Positions 63,708 through 64,000 of a DNA stretch of 64,000 nucleotides are shown here, in pieces. Position numbers and translations under genes: made by a program. The stretch lies in assembly GCA_963753955.1 (NCBI GenBank), contig CAVWEM010000011.1:1-64000 (forward strand). Reading direction: 5' to 3'. Source of the DNA: Methylumidiphilus sp963753955. GTDB taxonomy: Bacteria > Pseudomonadota > Gammaproteobacteria > Methylococcales > Methylococcaceae. Within the stretch, counting starts at the first letter, position 1, and each line of letters starts with the position of its first letter. The notes under the pieces are model-generated. The model saw only the letters and a list, made by a program, of their open reading frames with translations. It had not been told where the DNA came from and ran no database searches.

Positions 63708-64000
63708 ATGGAAGAGAAAGTATTTCTTGAAGAAGGCGGAGTAACAGTAACGAATGCGCGTTTTATAGTACCCGCCCAGACGTATGCAATGAGTGGCATT
63801 ACATCAGTCAAATCTTATGAGAAGAAGCCATCGCGTAGAGGCCCGATCACTCTCATTGTAATTGGTGGAATCGCCGTTCTTTCTGGTAAGGATGCGCTTG
63901 CTGGCGGAATCATCTTGCTTGTTTTAGCACTGCTTTGGTGGGTACTCTCGAAAACCGAATTTCAGGTTAGACTTAGCACTGCTTCCGGTGAAGCTACGGC
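63708..64000 (+). CDS. DUF6232-type membrane protein, cassette gene, cut by window end
   Basis: The frame from ATG 63708 (after GGGGG) reads MEEKVFLEEGGVTVTNARFI, then TYAMSGITSVK, a polar stretch, two adjacent hydrophobic segments (ITLIVIGGIAVLSG and GGIILLVLALLWWVL) and FQVRLSTASGEA before the window ends. This pattern (T-N-x-R-F, Y-A-M-x-G-I-T-S-V, L-x-T-A-S-G-E) is that of DUF6232, small bacterial membrane proteins of unknown function. At least 97 residues are visible. Confidence 0.75.
   Translation, partial: MEEKVFLEEGGVTVTNARFIVPAQTYAMSGITSVKSYEKKPSRRGPITLIVIGGIAVLSGKDALAGGIILLVLALLWWVLSKTEFQVRLSTASGEAT

Noticed and set aside
1..64000. tRNA or rRNA genes
   Set aside because: I looked for T-arm-like GGTTCGAATCC patterns with matching acceptor stems and for rRNA motifs and found none convincing; a covariance search would be decisive.

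Overview
The window looks like a high-GC gammaproteobacterial chromosome. The neighbour sets lptG-lptF / pepA-holC, dnaB-alr and rlmH-maf are typical of that class. A hydrogenase-maturation edge, a second (N-type) ATP synthase remnant and the many insertion sequences and palindromic repeats would suit a methanotroph of the Methylococcales, but no sequence here proves that genus.

Layout. 1-0.8 kb is the edge of a [NiFe]-hydrogenase cluster (hypC start, broken hupE). 1.3-7.6 kb holds housekeeping and envelope genes: rsmE, a lipoprotein, moxR, pyrE, a DUF4124 protein, argB and a GH19 endolysin. 7.7-13.6 kb is one very large alpha-2-macroglobulin gene broken by about a dozen single-step frame changes. 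13.6-20.5 kb is a scarred region: a PilZ protein, an orphan N-ATPase atpD-atpC pair, an hslO gene without its 5' part, an IS30 element cutting into a vapBC pair, and an IS110-family element. 20.6-30.5 kb carries a membrane protein, rlmJ, telA, a pilZ-queD-DUF1249 operon, nhaD, a MITE-like element, kup, and rlmH-maf. 30.7-33.7 kb is AT-richer and damaged, with an IS66 element inside a small gene. 33.9-38 kb holds alr, dnaB and hldE. 38.3-47.9 kb is an envelope cluster: RDD protein, glycine-zipper lipoprotein, glycine-rich secreted protein, Spy/CpxP-like protein, DUF2490 protein, DegQ-type protease, a two-component system and a secreted hydrolase. 47.9-52.1 kb is lptG-lptF divergent from pepA-holC.

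52.2-64 kb is the most distinctive part: a chromosomal integron. A full-length IntI integrase gene points left. A sigma70-like cassette promoter and an attI-like core site lie between it and the array. Six complete attC sites (five about 96-100 bp, one 119 bp) and two IS-split ones are followed by cassettes all facing right, and the array runs off the window end. Cassettes encode small membrane proteins, a lipoprotein, several secreted proteins of unknown role, an EVE-like protein with two in-frame stops, a seven-bladed WD40 propeller, a TIR-domain protein joined to an unknown beta-rich domain, and a DUF6232 protein. Two related but non-identical IS1111-type elements sit at exactly the same position of two different attC sites. 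Small hairpins with conserved loops and changing stems lie just before most attC sites.

Two kinds of damage should be kept apart. At least ten genes, some normally essential (argB, hldE), carry single-base frame changes, several in homopolymers, which suggests residual sequencing error. A second group (hslO, vapC, the endonuclease V fragment, the EVE-like cassette, the IS66 target) shows truncation, insertion or nonsense codons and looks like real decay.
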